A stretch of DNA of 64,000 nt, from contig CALFLK010000023.1 of NCBI GenBank assembly GCA_937880095.1, positions 150,473 to 214,472 on the forward strand, written 5' to 3'. Position 1 is the first letter of the stretch. Every line of letters begins with the position of its first letter. This DNA comes from an uncultured Faecalibacterium sp. GTDB lineage: Bacteria > Bacillota > Clostridia > Oscillospirales > Ruminococcaceae. The translations under genes and the position numbers were made by a program. A model generated the notes under the pieces. That model was not told the DNA's origin, ran no database searches, and saw nothing but the letters and a program-made list of their open reading frames with translations. Of this stretch, positions 1 through 8,285 are shown piece by piece.

Positions 1-117
1 CACTTTTGCGCAAATGCGGCAATCAATACCGTTGGATGTATTTTGATGGGAATTTTTTAAACAAAACAAAAATAGTGTCCTCATGGGGCGAATGTCTATT
101 TTGTGATTCGGTTCCAC

Positions 118-146
118 TTGACGGAACAGCGAAAATAGAGTATACT
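118..146 (+). promoter_or_regulatory. Promoter of tRNA-Gln
   Basis: A -35 TTGACG at 118-123 and a -10 TATACT at 141-146 are separated by exactly 17 bp. This is a near-consensus sigma-A promoter ending 27 bp before the tRNA. Positions 1-117 hold no gene I can support. Confidence 0.8.
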
Positions 147-173
147 TTGCAAGAATCATAAAAATACATATGA

Positions 174-244
174 TGCCCAGTAGCCAAGCGGTAAGGCAGG
201 GGACTTTGACTCCCCCATCGTAGGTTCAACTCCTGCCTGGGCAA
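174..244 (+). tRNA. tRNA-Gln (anticodon TTG)
   Basis: The acceptor arms TGCCCAG (174-180) and CTGGGCA (237-243) pair fully. The anticodon stem GGGGA/TCCCC encloses the loop CTTTGAC, with anticodon TTG at 206-208, and GGTTCAACTCC forms the T-arm. The CCA end is not encoded. A strong promoter lies upstream and an intrinsic terminator follows at once, so it is a single-gene transcript. Confidence 0.95.
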
Positions 245-250
245 TTTATA

Positions 251-277
251 AAAAGGCATCCTTTGGATGCCTTTTTT
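251..277 (+). terminator. Terminator of tRNA-Gln
   Basis: The stem GGCATCC (255-261) pairs with GGATGCC (265-271) around a TTT loop and is followed by six T. Positions 278-423 hold nothing I can support. Confidence 0.9.
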
Positions 278-423
278 CTTTTGTACGAAAAGCGGAATCA
301 CCATAAAACATACAATGCAGCTGCAGCAGAAATAAAAGCGGTATGGTGTGATGGGATTAATTCACGCATGGAAAGCGAAGATTCTTCGATGAAAAAAGTT
401 TTGCACAGTTCATGGGTGAGATG

Positions 424-452
424 TGGAAAACGAAATAGAATTCTGATACAAT
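424..452 (+). promoter_or_regulatory. Possible promoter of the transglycosylase gene
   Basis: TGGAAA (424-429) and TACAAT (447-452) are 17 bp apart, and the -10 is preceded by TGA in extended -10 style. The -35 is weak. The only other support is the position just ahead of the gene. Confidence 0.4.
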
Positions 453-492
453 CCAAGTGAGTACGATGAAATACAAAATGAGGAAATCAAAT

Positions 493-1674
493 ATGGACCC
501 GAACGAAAAAGAAAATAATACAGAACAGCAAACAGGGCCTGTATGGGATGTAAGACCGCCCAGGGTAAGCCCGTGGATGCGTCTGTTTCAAATTGCATCA
601 GCAGTGCTGGCAATTGGTGTTGTCGTGATTGGTATTGGTACTGCATGGAATCATCGCCCCACATACAGTGCCTTTGCAGCAGCAACCCCACGCCCTACAG
701 CAACCTATAAGCCGTCAACTCCCAAGCCGACAGCAACACCGGAGGAGCCGGAACCCTCAGAGGAACCGGATGCTACGCTGAAGCCTTTGTCGGATGAGGA
801 AATCGAAGCACTTTTGCTGGAATTGGGAATCACGCAGGAAAAGCTGGATATTTTGAATGAAAGCGTTGAGGTAGATACCAAGGACACGACCTACGATACG
901 GCAAAGGACTACTTTGGTGAAGAGGACGCAAAGCTGGATTATTTTGATCCGCCCCCTCCGCCCCCGGTAGTAACACCAGAGCCGACACCGGCGCCTACTC
1001 CGGAACCTACCCCAGAGCCTACACCAACTCCCACACCGGAGCCAACCCCAGAACCGGAAATTACACCGGAACCTACACCGGATGAAAACGGCGATATTCC
1101 AACAGCAGAACCCACCCCGGAATCTACGCCCACCCCGGAGAAAACCCCGGAGCCTACGGCGGAACCCACCGCAACCCCGGTAGCAACACCGCCCACGGAT
1201 GGTCCGGTGATGCAGGGTGTTGGCGATTCGGATTTGATTCGCCGCTATAATGATTGGGATGCTGGTTTGAAGCAGTACACCTGGCAGATGGCAAAGCATT
1301 ACAACGTGAGTTACGAGCTGGTGCTGGCAATTATCTATAATGAAAGTCGTTTTATACCGGGCTTGACCCATGTGAACAGCAACGGTACCACGGACTGGGG
1401 ACTGATGCAGGTGAACGATGTGTGCTTTGATTTGCTGCACCGCCAGCTGGGCATTCAATCTATGGAAGAACTGCTGGACCCGTATAAGTCCATTCAGGCG
1501 GGCTGTGCCATTTTGGGTTATCACCGCCGCTATGTGGATAATGAAGAAGATGCATTGCTGCGCTATCAGGTTGGTGCAGGCAACTATCAGGCATATAAGG
1601 AAATGGGAAAAGTTCCTTTGGTACATACCAAGACGATTGGCTGGCGTGACCAGCTGATTGCAGCGGGTGTATAA
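493..1674 (+). CDS. Membrane-anchored lytic transglycosylase (SLT domain) with Thr/Pro linker
   Basis: A cell-surface peptidoglycan hydrolase cleaving the MurNAc-GlcNAc bond. From the ATG at 493 (GAGG nine bases upstream) it has 393 residues: a cytoplasmic segment, one membrane helix at about 31-51, an acidic region, a low-complexity wall-spanning linker of TPEP-type repeats at about 150-250, and a C-terminal lysozyme-like SLT domain at about 255-390. IIYNESRF carries the expected catalytic Glu, followed by GLMQVN and AGCAILGYH family motifs. In-frame starts at 457 (GTG), 466 and 478 are possible but have poorer ribosome-binding sites. It is monocistronic, between its own promoter and a strong terminator. 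The enzyme class is clear; its role in growth, division or germination is not. Confidence 0.85.
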   Translation: MDPNEKENNTEQQTGPVWDVRPPRVSPWMRLFQIASAVLAIGVVVIGIGTAWNHRPTYSAFAAATPRPTATYKPSTPKPTATPEEPEPSEEPDATLKPLSDEEIEALLLELGITQEKLDILNESVEVDTKDTTYDTAKDYFGEEDAKLDYFDPPPPPPVVTPEPTPAPTPEPTPEPTPTPTPEPTPEPEITPEPTPDENGDIPTAEPTPESTPTPEKTPEPTAEPTATPVATPPTDGPVMQGVGDSDLIRRYNDWDAGLKQYTWQMAKHYNVSYELVLAIIYNESRFIPGLTHVNSNGTTDWGLMQVNDVCFDLLHRQLGIQSMEELLDPYKSIQAGCAILGYHRRYVDNEEDALLRYQVGAGNYQAYKEMGKVPLVHTKTIGWRDQLIAAGV

Positions 1675-1688
1675 GAAAACGATACGTT

Positions 1689-1732
1689 AAAAAGCAGCTC
1701 TGTTTTGTACAATCAAAACAGAGCTGCTTTTT
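1689..1732 (+). terminator. Terminator of the transglycosylase gene
   Basis: An 18-bp stem (1689-1706 with 1715-1732) built on AGCAGCTCTGTTTT/AAAACAGAGCTGCT with an 8-base loop and A-rich/T-rich flanks. Confidence 0.92.
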
Positions 1733-1806
1733 GTGCGAAAAGTGCGGCGAAATTTTGATTTTCAGGAAGAAAGCACCGCCTGATGTGAAATATTTTGTAA
1801 AGTATA

Positions 1807-1835
1807 TTGACTTTTCACATGGGCGATGTTATACT
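1807..1835 (+). promoter_or_regulatory. Promoter of the ylxM-ffh operon
   Basis: TTGACT (1807-1812) and TATACT (1830-1835) with a 17-bp spacer, 72 bp before ylxM. Near-consensus sigma-A promoter. Confidence 0.8.
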
Positions 1836-1906
1836 GCGTTACGGTAAAGCAATATGGCTTTACGGTGTAAGATATTTTCTGAGTTTTCTGTTAGAGGTGC
1901 GGAGAA

Positions 1907-2287
1907 ATGGCCAAAAATCTGGAAATGAGTTATCTTCTGGACTTTTATGGCAATGCACTGACGAAAAAACAGCAGGAAATGATGGTGCAGTATTATAACG
2001 ACGACCTTTCGCTGAGCGAAATCGGCGAGAACTTCGGCATTACTCGCCAAGGTGTGCGGGATGCCATCAAGCATGGTGAAAGCAGTTTGCTGGAGCTGGA
2101 AGAAAAGGTCGGCTTTGCTGCTCGCTATCGTCTGGTACAGGATAAGCTCATTGATATGGAGCAGATCATCCGCAAGGCGAAGTTTGATATTTCTGGTAAA
2201 TATGGCGGCTACAATTCCGGCGATTTTGACCGAACGCTGGATCAGCTGCTTTCCATTGTTCGTTCCATCGAAGAATCTGAGGACTGA
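1907..2287 (+). CDS. ylxM: YlxM/p13-family helix-turn-helix protein (SRP-associated)
   Basis: A 126-residue protein of the UPF0122/YlxM family, whose gene lies next to ffh in Firmicutes. YlxM is reported to associate with signal recognition particle components. The N-terminus (LTKKQQEMMVQYY, then LSLSEIGENFGITRQGVRDAI) is a sigma-70 region 4-like helix-turn-helix, followed by a helical tail. The start has GAGG ten bases upstream. Ffh follows after 13 bp, so the two are cotranscribed from the promoter at 1807. Function in this organism rests on family and context. Confidence 0.88.
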   Translation: MAKNLEMSYLLDFYGNALTKKQQEMMVQYYNDDLSLSEIGENFGITRQGVRDAIKHGESSLLELEEKVGFAARYRLVQDKLIDMEQIIRKAKFDISGKYGGYNSGDFDRTLDQLLSIVRSIEESED

Positions 2288-2300
2288 GAAAGGAGACCAA

Positions 2301-3647
2301 ATGGCATTCGAATCTCTTTCCGACCGGTTAGCCGGTGTATTCAAAAAGCTGAAAAACCACGGCAAGCTCAGCGAGGCAGACGTTAAGGCTGCCATGCGTG
2401 AAGTTCGTATGGCCCTTTTGGAGGCAGACGTTAACTTCAAGGTCGCCAAGGACTTCTGCGCCAAGGTATCCGAGCGCGCTATGGGTCAGGAGGTCATGGA
2501 GAGCCTGACCCCTGCACAGCAGGTCATCAAAATTGTCAACGAAGAGCTGACCAATTTGATGGGCGGCACCGAAGATGTTCAGCTGCACATCAAGAATAAA
2601 GGCCAGACCGTGGTTATGCTTTGCGGTCTGCAGGGTAATGGTAAAACCACCCATGCAGCAAAGCTGGCAAAGTATTACCGCAAGCAGGGTCGCCGTCCGC
2701 TGCTGGTTGCCTGCGATATTTACCGCCCCGCTGCAATCGATCAGCTGGAAGTCGTCGGTAAGCAGGTAGAAGTTCCTGTGTTCAGCATGGGCACCAATGA
2801 AAAGCCCGCAGTGATTGCTCAGAAGGCACTGGCACACGCTCGTGACTATGGCAATGATCTGGTGATTCTGGATACCGCTGGCCGCCTGCAGATCGACGAA
2901 GTGCTGATGCAGGAGCTGGTTGACCTGAAAGAAGCCGTACACGTTGACAGCACACTGCTGGTCGTGGACGCAATGGCAGGTCAGGACGCAGTCAGCGTAG
3001 CAAAGACCTTTAACGAAATGGTCGGCGTGGATAGTGTCATCCTGACCAAGACTGACGGCGATACCCGTGGCGGTGCAGCACTGAGCGTTCTGGCTGTTAC
3101 CGGCAAGCCGATTTTGTTCCAGGGCGTAGGCGAAAAGCTGGACGATCTGGAAGCATTCCATCCGGCACGCATGGCAAGCCGCATTCTGGGCATGGGCGAC
3201 GTTTTGAGCCTGATTGAAAAGGCACAGGACAGCGCAGATATGGCTGCTGCGGAAAAGACCGCACAGCGTATGATGGAAAACAAGTTCGACATGAACGATA
3301 TGTTGGACCAGTTCGCTCAGATCAAAAAGATGGGCGGCGCATCCGCTATGCTGAACATGATGCCCGGCGGTGCAAACATTGATCCCAGCCAGGTGGACGA
3401 AAAGATGATGGACCGCGTTGAGGCTATCATCTTGAGTATGACCCCGGCAGAGCGCGAGAATCCTTCCATCATCAATCCCAAGCGTAAGCGCCGCATTGCT
3501 GCTGGCAGCGGTACCCGCGTACAGGACGTCAACCAGCTGCTGAAGCAGTTTGAGATGATGCAGAAGCTGATGAAGCAGATGAAGAAGAGCCCCAAGGGCT
3601 TTGCCCGCCGCATGAGCAAATTCGGCGGCATGAAGGGTATGTTCTAA
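2301..3647 (+). CDS. ffh: Signal recognition particle protein Ffh
   Basis: The 448-residue SRP54 GTPase binds signal peptides of nascent membrane and secreted proteins and docks with FtsY at the membrane. The order is canonical: an N helical bundle (1-95), a G domain with GLQGNGKTT, DIYRPAA, DTAGR and TKTDGDTRGG, and a methionine-rich M domain ending MKGMF that binds 4.5S RNA and signal peptides. The ATG at 2301 has AGGAG six bases upstream, whereas reading-frame extension further upstream would overlap ylxM. It is second in an operon that continues into ribosome maturation genes. Confidence 0.97.
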   Translation: MAFESLSDRLAGVFKKLKNHGKLSEADVKAAMREVRMALLEADVNFKVAKDFCAKVSERAMGQEVMESLTPAQQVIKIVNEELTNLMGGTEDVQLHIKNKGQTVVMLCGLQGNGKTTHAAKLAKYYRKQGRRPLLVACDIYRPAAIDQLEVVGKQVEVPVFSMGTNEKPAVIAQKALAHARDYGNDLVILDTAGRLQIDEVLMQELVDLKEAVHVDSTLLVVDAMAGQDAVSVAKTFNEMVGVDSVILTKTDGDTRGGAALSVLAVTGKPILFQGVGEKLDDLEAFHPARMASRILGMGDVLSLIEKAQDSADMAAAEKTAQRMMENKFDMNDMLDQFAQIKKMGGASAMLNMMPGGANIDPSQVDEKMMDRVEAIILSMTPAERENPSIINPKRKRRIAAGSGTRVQDVNQLLKQFEMMQKLMKQMKKSPKGFARRMSKFGGMKGMF

Positions 3648-3762
3648 ATCCTTTCCTTATGTTTCGGTAATAACCCAAAAGCCAGGAGGCCCCAGGGTTT
3701 TACAATAAAAAAGCCCCACGGGGCCACACATTTTTTCTATTTATTTTTGGAGGTATTTCATT

Positions 3763-4005
3763 ATGGCAGTTAAGATCAGACTGCGCCGCATGGGCGCAAA
3801 GAAGGCTCCCTTCTACCGTGTTGTTGTCGCTGACAGCCGCTTCCCCCGCGATGGCCGTTTCATCGAAGAGATCGGCACCTACGATCCCACCCGTGAGCCT
3901 TCCGTTGTGAACATCGACGCTGACAAGGCAAAGCAGTGGATCGCTAACGGCGCTCAGCCCACCGACACTGTCCGTGTTCTGCTGAAGAAGTCCAACATTC
4001 TGTAA
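3763..4005 (+). CDS. rpsP: 30S ribosomal protein S16
   Basis: An 80-residue S16 with the family opening MAVKIRLRRMGAKKAPFYRVVVADSR (read as consecutive blocks), the GRFIEEIGTYDP segment and normal length. It binds 16S rRNA during early 30S assembly. TTTTTGGAGG lies upstream of the ATG. Codon use is strongly biased, as expected for a ribosomal protein. A GC hairpin at 3713-3724 with T-rich sequence lies between ffh and rpsP and may reduce or tune read-through. The following order khpA-rimM-trmD is the conserved Firmicutes arrangement. Confidence 0.97.
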   Translation: MAVKIRLRRMGAKKAPFYRVVVADSRFPRDGRFIEEIGTYDPTREPSVVNIDADKAKQWIANGAQPTDTVRVLLKKSNIL

Positions 4006-4024
4006 TTGAATGGAGGTTAGATCC

Positions 4025-4258
4025 ATGCAGGAACTGTTGTTGGCTGTGGCCAAGGGCCTCGTGGAAGATAAGGACGCTGTTTCCGTAACGGTGGACGCTC
4101 CTCGCGAGGACGGTACGATCGTCTACCACCTGAAGGTGACGGAGAACGATATGGGCCGAGTCATTGGCAAACAGGGACGCATCGCAAAGGCTATTCGCGT
4201 GGTCATGCGTGCTGCATCCGTGCGCGTCGGAGAAAAGGTCCTGGTCGAGATCGACTGA
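4025..4258 (+). CDS. khpA: KH-domain RNA-binding protein KhpA (YlqC)
   Basis: This small protein (77 residues from the ATG at 4025, GGAGG eight bases upstream) consists of one KH domain. The GxxG loop is in VIGKQGRIAKAIR, with flanking beta strands typical of KhpA. In other Firmicutes KhpA pairs with KhpB and binds many RNAs, affecting cell size and division. It lies between rpsP and rimM as in most relatives. A strong terminator follows, so rimM-trmD expression depends on read-through or a promoter I did not identify. Confidence 0.93.
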   Translation: MQELLLAVAKGLVEDKDAVSVTVDAPREDGTIVYHLKVTENDMGRVIGKQGRIAKAIRVVMRAASVRVGEKVLVEID

Positions 4259-4262
4259 CAGC

Positions 4263-4298
4263 AAGACGCCCTTTGCCCTGTGCAAAGGGCGTCTTTTA
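4263..4298 (+). terminator. Terminator between khpA and rimM
   Basis: AAGACGCCCTTTGC (4263-4276) pairs perfectly with GCAAAGGGCGTCTT (4282-4295), followed by a short T tract. It lies inside an otherwise co-directional gene string. Confidence 0.85.
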
Positions 4299-4330
4299 TT
4301 TTTGTATTAGAAAAAAGTGAGGTACCCCTT

Positions 4331-4885
4331 ATGATTCGTGCTTATCTGGAAGCCGGTAAGCTGGTCACCACCCACGGTGTGCGCGGCGAACTGAAAATGG
4401 AGCTGTGGTGCGGCGAAGCTGCGCTGCTCAAGCGCGCAAAGACCCTGTATGGCACTGCCGAAGGCGGCAAGCCGGTTGGGGTGCAGTCTCTGCGTCAGCT
4501 GCCCAACAATATGGCAATTATCAAGCTAGAGGGCGTGGATGATATGGATAACGCCCGTCGTCTGGTGGGCAGTATGCTGTACTTTGACCGCAAGGATGTG
4601 CGCCTGGCAAAGGGCGTATGTTTTATTTCTGACCTGCTGGGCTGCGAGGTACAGGATGCAGATACCGGTCGTGTGTACGGTACCGTCAAGAGCGTGACCC
4701 ATCCCGGCCCGCAGGATATTTACACTGTAACTACGCCTTCCGGTGAGGAGCGTATGTTCCCCGGTGTGCCGGCATTTCTGGTGGATAAGCAGCCGGAAGA
4801 AGGCCGTATTTTGATTCGCCCGATTCCCGGTATGTTCGATGATGATGTAATTCTGGATGCACCACAAGCAGGGGAGGAAGCATAA
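4331..4885 (+). CDS. rimM: Ribosome maturation factor RimM
   Basis: A 184-residue 30S assembly factor that binds S19 and helps process the 16S 3' domain. The N-terminal barrel opens with AGKLVTTHGVRGELKM, and the PRC-barrel C-terminal part includes HPGPQDIYTV and the family-typical PAFLVD/ILIRPIPGMFD end. The ATG at 4331 has GAGG eight bases upstream, placing the start after the khpA terminator. The stop is one base before the trmD start, a translationally coupled pair. Confidence 0.95.
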   Translation: MIRAYLEAGKLVTTHGVRGELKMELWCGEAALLKRAKTLYGTAEGGKPVGVQSLRQLPNNMAIIKLEGVDDMDNARRLVGSMLYFDRKDVRLAKGVCFISDLLGCEVQDADTGRVYGTVKSVTHPGPQDIYTVTTPSGEERMFPGVPAFLVDKQPEEGRILIRPIPGMFDDDVILDAPQAGEEA

Positions 4886-4886
4886 T

Positions 4887-5699
4887 ATGGGTATGCGAGT
4901 GGATATTGCCACCTTGTTCCCTGAGATGTGTCAGCGTGTTCTGGATGAAAGTATCCTTGGCCGTGCAGCAAAACGGGGCCATATTGAAACGCACAGCCAT
5001 CAAATTCGGGACTATACGCTGAATAAACAAAAGCAAACGGACGATTATCCTTATGGTGGCGGTTGCGGTATGGTCATGTACGCCCAGCCCATCGCGGACT
5101 GCCTGCGTGATATTGAGCGTCAGGTAACCGAGCAGGGACGTCCCAAGCCCCACGTCATTTTTATGACGCCGGGTGGTGCAAAGTTTGATGAAGAACACGC
5201 CAAGCGTCTGGCACAGTACGACAACCTGACCTTTGTCTGCGGCCATTACGAAGGCATTGATGAACGCGTCATTGATGCTTTTGCGGATGAGCAGCTGAGT
5301 CTGGGCGATTTCGTACTGACTGGCGGCGAGCTGGCTGCACTGGCAGTAGCTGACAGCGTGCTGCGTTTGCAGCCGGGTGTTTTGGCAGAACAAAAGGGCT
5401 ATGAGGATGAGAGCTTCTGGGATGGTCTGCTGGAATATCCCCAGTACACCCGACCGGAAGTTTGGGAAGGCCGTGCAGTGCCGTCGATCCTGCTCAGCGG
5501 TGACCATGGAAAAGTGGATGCCTGGCGCATGGAACAGAGCAAACAGCGCACCAAGGAGCGCCGACCAGACCTGTGGGAAGCATACGAAAAAGCACATCCC
5601 GCGGTACCTGAAAAGAAGCGCAAGCGCCGCAAGCATTCCGCGCCCAAAACCGAGATTGTGGAAAACTTTTGTGTTAGCGCACAATCGGATGAAAAATAA
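4887..5699 (+). CDS. trmD: tRNA (guanine-N1)-methyltransferase TrmD
   Basis: This enzyme transfers a methyl group from SAM to G37 of tRNAs, preventing +1 frameshifts. It has 270 residues. MRVDIATLFPEM, DDYPYGGGCGMVM and the trefoil-knot SAM site GDFVLTGGELAA are diagnostic. GGGGAGG sits upstream of the ATG at 4887; a second ATG two codons on is possible. The basic tail (KKRKRRKH onward) runs about 25 residues past the usual end. It starts one base after rimM, last in the operon. Confidence 0.96.
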   Translation: MGMRVDIATLFPEMCQRVLDESILGRAAKRGHIETHSHQIRDYTLNKQKQTDDYPYGGGCGMVMYAQPIADCLRDIERQVTEQGRPKPHVIFMTPGGAKFDEEHAKRLAQYDNLTFVCGHYEGIDERVIDAFADEQLSLGDFVLTGGELAALAVADSVLRLQPGVLAEQKGYEDESFWDGLLEYPQYTRPEVWEGRAVPSILLSGDHGKVDAWRMEQSKQRTKERRPDLWEAYEKAHPAVPEKKRKRRKHSAPKTEIVENFCVSAQSDEK

Positions 5700-5773
5700 C
5701 TAGAAAAGTTGCACAAAGGTCTGGCGGCGTTCATAGACGGATTGGAGAAAGCGACAAAAAAACGATTTTACGC

Positions 5774-5802
5774 TGTACAACTGCTGTCTAATGAGATAAA
5801 AT
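5774..5802 (+). promoter_or_regulatory. Possible promoter of ptsH
   Basis: TGTACA (5774-5779) and TAAAAT (5797-5802) with a 17-bp spacer, about 75 bp before the gene. Moderate match only. Confidence 0.45.
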
Positions 5803-5877
5803 AGACGCAAGGGAGCTGTTAGGCCCCGATTTTCGAGTTGATCGCATCACGATTATACAGATAGGAGCGACTGAGCT

Positions 5878-6141
5878 ATGTACGTGAAGGAAGTTACTGT
5901 TGAAAATCAGGTGGGTCTGCACGCCCGTCCTGCTACCTTCTTTATCCAGAAGGCAAATGAATTTAAGTCCAGCATTTGGGTTGAGAAGGAAGAGCGCCGT
6001 GTCAACGCTAAGAGCCTGCTGGGCGTTCTGTCCCTGGGCATCGTAGGCGGCACCAGCATCCGCATCATTGCGGACGGCACTGACGAGCAGGCTGCTGTTG
6101 AAGGTCTGGTCAAGCTGGTTGAATCTGGCTTTGCTGGCTAA
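5878..6141 (+). CDS. ptsH: HPr-family phosphocarrier protein
   Basis: An 87-residue HPr, carrier of phosphate from Enzyme I to sugar-specific PTS Enzyme II. GLHARPATFF places the phosphorylated His at residue 15. VNAKSLLGVLSLGI places Ser at residue 46, the site used by HPr kinase in Firmicutes carbon catabolite repression. It has its own promoter region and a strong terminator and is not beside other PTS genes. It could be Crh-like in role, but Crh lacks His15, which is present here. Confidence 0.95.
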   Translation: MYVKEVTVENQVGLHARPATFFIQKANEFKSSIWVEKEERRVNAKSLLGVLSLGIVGGTSIRIIADGTDEQAAVEGLVKLVESGFAG

Positions 6142-6165
6142 TCAACTGTTTTCAATGGAGTTCTA

Positions 6166-6203
6166 CCGCTATTCCAGCGTTTGCCGGGGTAGCGGCTTTT
6201 TTT
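6166..6203 (+). terminator. Terminator of ptsH
   Basis: CCGCTATTCC (6166-6175) pairs with GGGGTAGCGG (6186-6195, two G-T pairs), followed by seven T. Confidence 0.9.
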
Positions 6204-6298
6204 ATACCGAGAATAGCCGGTCAGGTATTGGCGCAGGCTGTTGGGGGAGCAATCAGCGGTCAAACCCGCTGGAACCATAAAAGGCGGGAGGGTGCGCC

Positions 6299-8149
6299 AT
6301 GACCAAAGCGGAGCTGTATCAAAAAGCCTGTATGCTGCCGATGCTGCCGGGCGTTTATATCATTCGGGACAAGACAGATACGATTATCTATATCGGCAAA
6401 GCCAAGCGGCTGCGCAACCGTGTCAGCCAGTATTTCCGCGAGGGCATACCCCACGATAACAAGGTTACACAGATGATTCGTCATGCCTACACCTTTGATG
6501 TGATTGTCTGCCAGAGTGAATTCGAAGCGCTGGTGCTGGAAGCAAGCCAGATTAAAGCACACACCCCAAAATATAATATCCTGCTGAAAGATGATAAAGG
6601 GTACAGTTATATTCGCATTTCCAAAGAGGCATGGCCCAGACTTTCCTTTGTTTTGCAGAAAGAGGATGACGGTGCCGAGTATATCGGACCCTATACCTCG
6701 TCTTTTGCTGCACGGGAAATGGCTGAAAGCGCAATGGACGCCTTTTTGCTGCCCCGCTGCAGCCGACGCTTCCCGGAAGATTTCGGTAAAAGCAGACCCT
6801 GTCTGAATGCGCATATCGGGAAGTGCATGGGTGTATGTACCGGAAAAATCAGCCAGCAGGCTTATAACGAGGCCATACAGGGTGCCATCCATCTGATTAA
6901 ATATGGCAAGAAAGATATTTTGCGTTCGCTGACCCAGCGTATGGAAGCAGCATCGGAAAAGCTGGACTTTGAACACGCCGCTCTGCTGCGTGATCAGATT
7001 CGTGCGATTGAAAAGGTCAGTGCGGGGCAGAAAGTCGTGGTTGACCCAGATGTGGAAATGGATGTGTGCGCACTGGCAGGTACACCGAACAGCGTGTGTG
7101 CAGCGGTATTGCGGTTCCGTCAGGGACGATTGACGGATAAGCGGGAATTTCTGTTCCATGATACCGCAGACATTGCGCAGACACGAAACGAATTTCTGGC
7201 ACGCTATTATCTGGACCATGAGGATGAAAAATTACCTCGTGTGGTAGCGGTGGATGCTTTGCCGGAGGACGCAGCATCCTTGCATCGTTTGCTGGAACAG
7301 CGCCGTGGAACACGGGTGCAGCTGTATGTACCCCAGCGTGGTGATGTGGCGCATCTGGTGGAAATGGCGCACACCAATGCGGTGGAGCGTCTCGCACGGG
7401 AAAGCGGTCGCTATGCAAGAGAACAAAAGACTTTGGATGAGCTGGCACAGCTGCTGGGATTGTCGAAAGCTCCGAGAAATATTGAAAGCTACGATATTTC
7501 CAACTGGGGTGATGGTACCAGTGTATGTGGTATGGTTACTTTCCGGGATGGAAAACCCTATAAAGCCGGTTATCGCCGCTTTAAGATGCAGACGGTGTTT
7601 GGCACTGACGACTATGCCAGTATGGCAGAAACCCTGAGCCGTCGCTGCAATGAATACGAAAAGTTTGCGGTAGCGGGTGTGACCAGTGAAAACTGGTTTG
7701 CCCAGAAACCGGATCTGATTTTGCTGGACGGTGGCAGAGGACAGGTCAGTACAGTGCGAGCAATACTCAAAGGTCGTGCGATGGAGGATGTGCCGTTGTA
7801 TGGTATGGTGAAAGATGATCATCACCGCACACGCGGTATTATTGATGATACCGGACGGGAAATCAGCCTGAATATGAATCGCAGTACCTATGCCTTTGTC
7901 AGCAGCATTCAGGATGAAGCCCACCGCTTTGCCAATGCGTATCGCAAGCAGCAGATGAAAAAGAAGAGCTATGCATCCGCACTGACGGAGATTCCCGGTG
8001 TAGGTCCGGCAACTGCAAAAGTTTTGATGCGTACGTTTGGTACGGTAACCGCTGTGCGGGAAGCCGATGTGGAAACATTGCAAAAGGCACCGGGTGTGGG
8101 CGAAAAAATGGCGCAGACGATTTTTGCACATTTTCACCCGGAACAGTGA
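6299..8149 (+). CDS. uvrC: Excinuclease ABC subunit C
   Basis: The dual-incision nuclease of nucleotide excision repair, working with UvrA and UvrB. Its 616 residues show a GIY-YIG nuclease at the N-terminus (LPGVYIIRDKTDTIIYIGKAK read in blocks), a UVR motif for UvrB contact near residue 205-240, an RNase H-like 5' nuclease domain (ESYDISNWGDGTSVCGMV, LLDGGRGQ) and two C-terminal helix-hairpin-helix motifs (EIPGVGPATAKVL, KAPGVGEKMAQ). GGGAGGG precedes the ATG. uvrA and uvrB are not in the window. Confidence 0.97.
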   Translation: MTKAELYQKACMLPMLPGVYIIRDKTDTIIYIGKAKRLRNRVSQYFREGIPHDNKVTQMIRHAYTFDVIVCQSEFEALVLEASQIKAHTPKYNILLKDDKGYSYIRISKEAWPRLSFVLQKEDDGAEYIGPYTSSFAAREMAESAMDAFLLPRCSRRFPEDFGKSRPCLNAHIGKCMGVCTGKISQQAYNEAIQGAIHLIKYGKKDILRSLTQRMEAASEKLDFEHAALLRDQIRAIEKVSAGQKVVVDPDVEMDVCALAGTPNSVCAAVLRFRQGRLTDKREFLFHDTADIAQTRNEFLARYYLDHEDEKLPRVVAVDALPEDAASLHRLLEQRRGTRVQLYVPQRGDVAHLVEMAHTNAVERLARESGRYAREQKTLDELAQLLGLSKAPRNIESYDISNWGDGTSVCGMVTFRDGKPYKAGYRRFKMQTVFGTDDYASMAETLSRRCNEYEKFAVAGVTSENWFAQKPDLILLDGGRGQVSTVRAILKGRAMEDVPLYGMVKDDHHRTRGIIDDTGREISLNMNRSTYAFVSSIQDEAHRFANAYRKQQMKKKSYASALTEIPGVGPATAKVLMRTFGTVTAVREADVETLQKAPGVGEKMAQTIFAHFHPEQ

Positions 8150-8214
8150 AAAACTTTGCTGCTTTTGCGATTTTGTAAAAAGCACGTTGGAGTGATAAAA
8201 ACCGCGCGTCAGGG

Positions 8215-8243
8215 TTGACAAATACAAGAAAGGTTGCTTTAAT
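8215..8243 (+). promoter_or_regulatory. Promoter of rsmD
   Basis: TTGACA (8215-8220), 17-bp spacer, TTTAAT (8238-8243). The -35 is consensus and the -10 matches four of six. Confidence 0.65.
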
Positions 8244-8285
8244 CTATACATTGTGGACAGTGAACGGTAAAAAGGAGGAATGACC

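Noticed and set aside
939..1196. Gly/Val/Ser-repeat open frame on the minus strand
   Set aside because: It is the reverse complement of the TPEP-repeat linker coding sequence of the transglycosylase and carries no signal of its own.
940..1200. Tandem DNA repeat or CRISPR-like array
   Set aside because: The repetition is codon-level TPEP low complexity inside a linker, with irregular units and no spacers.
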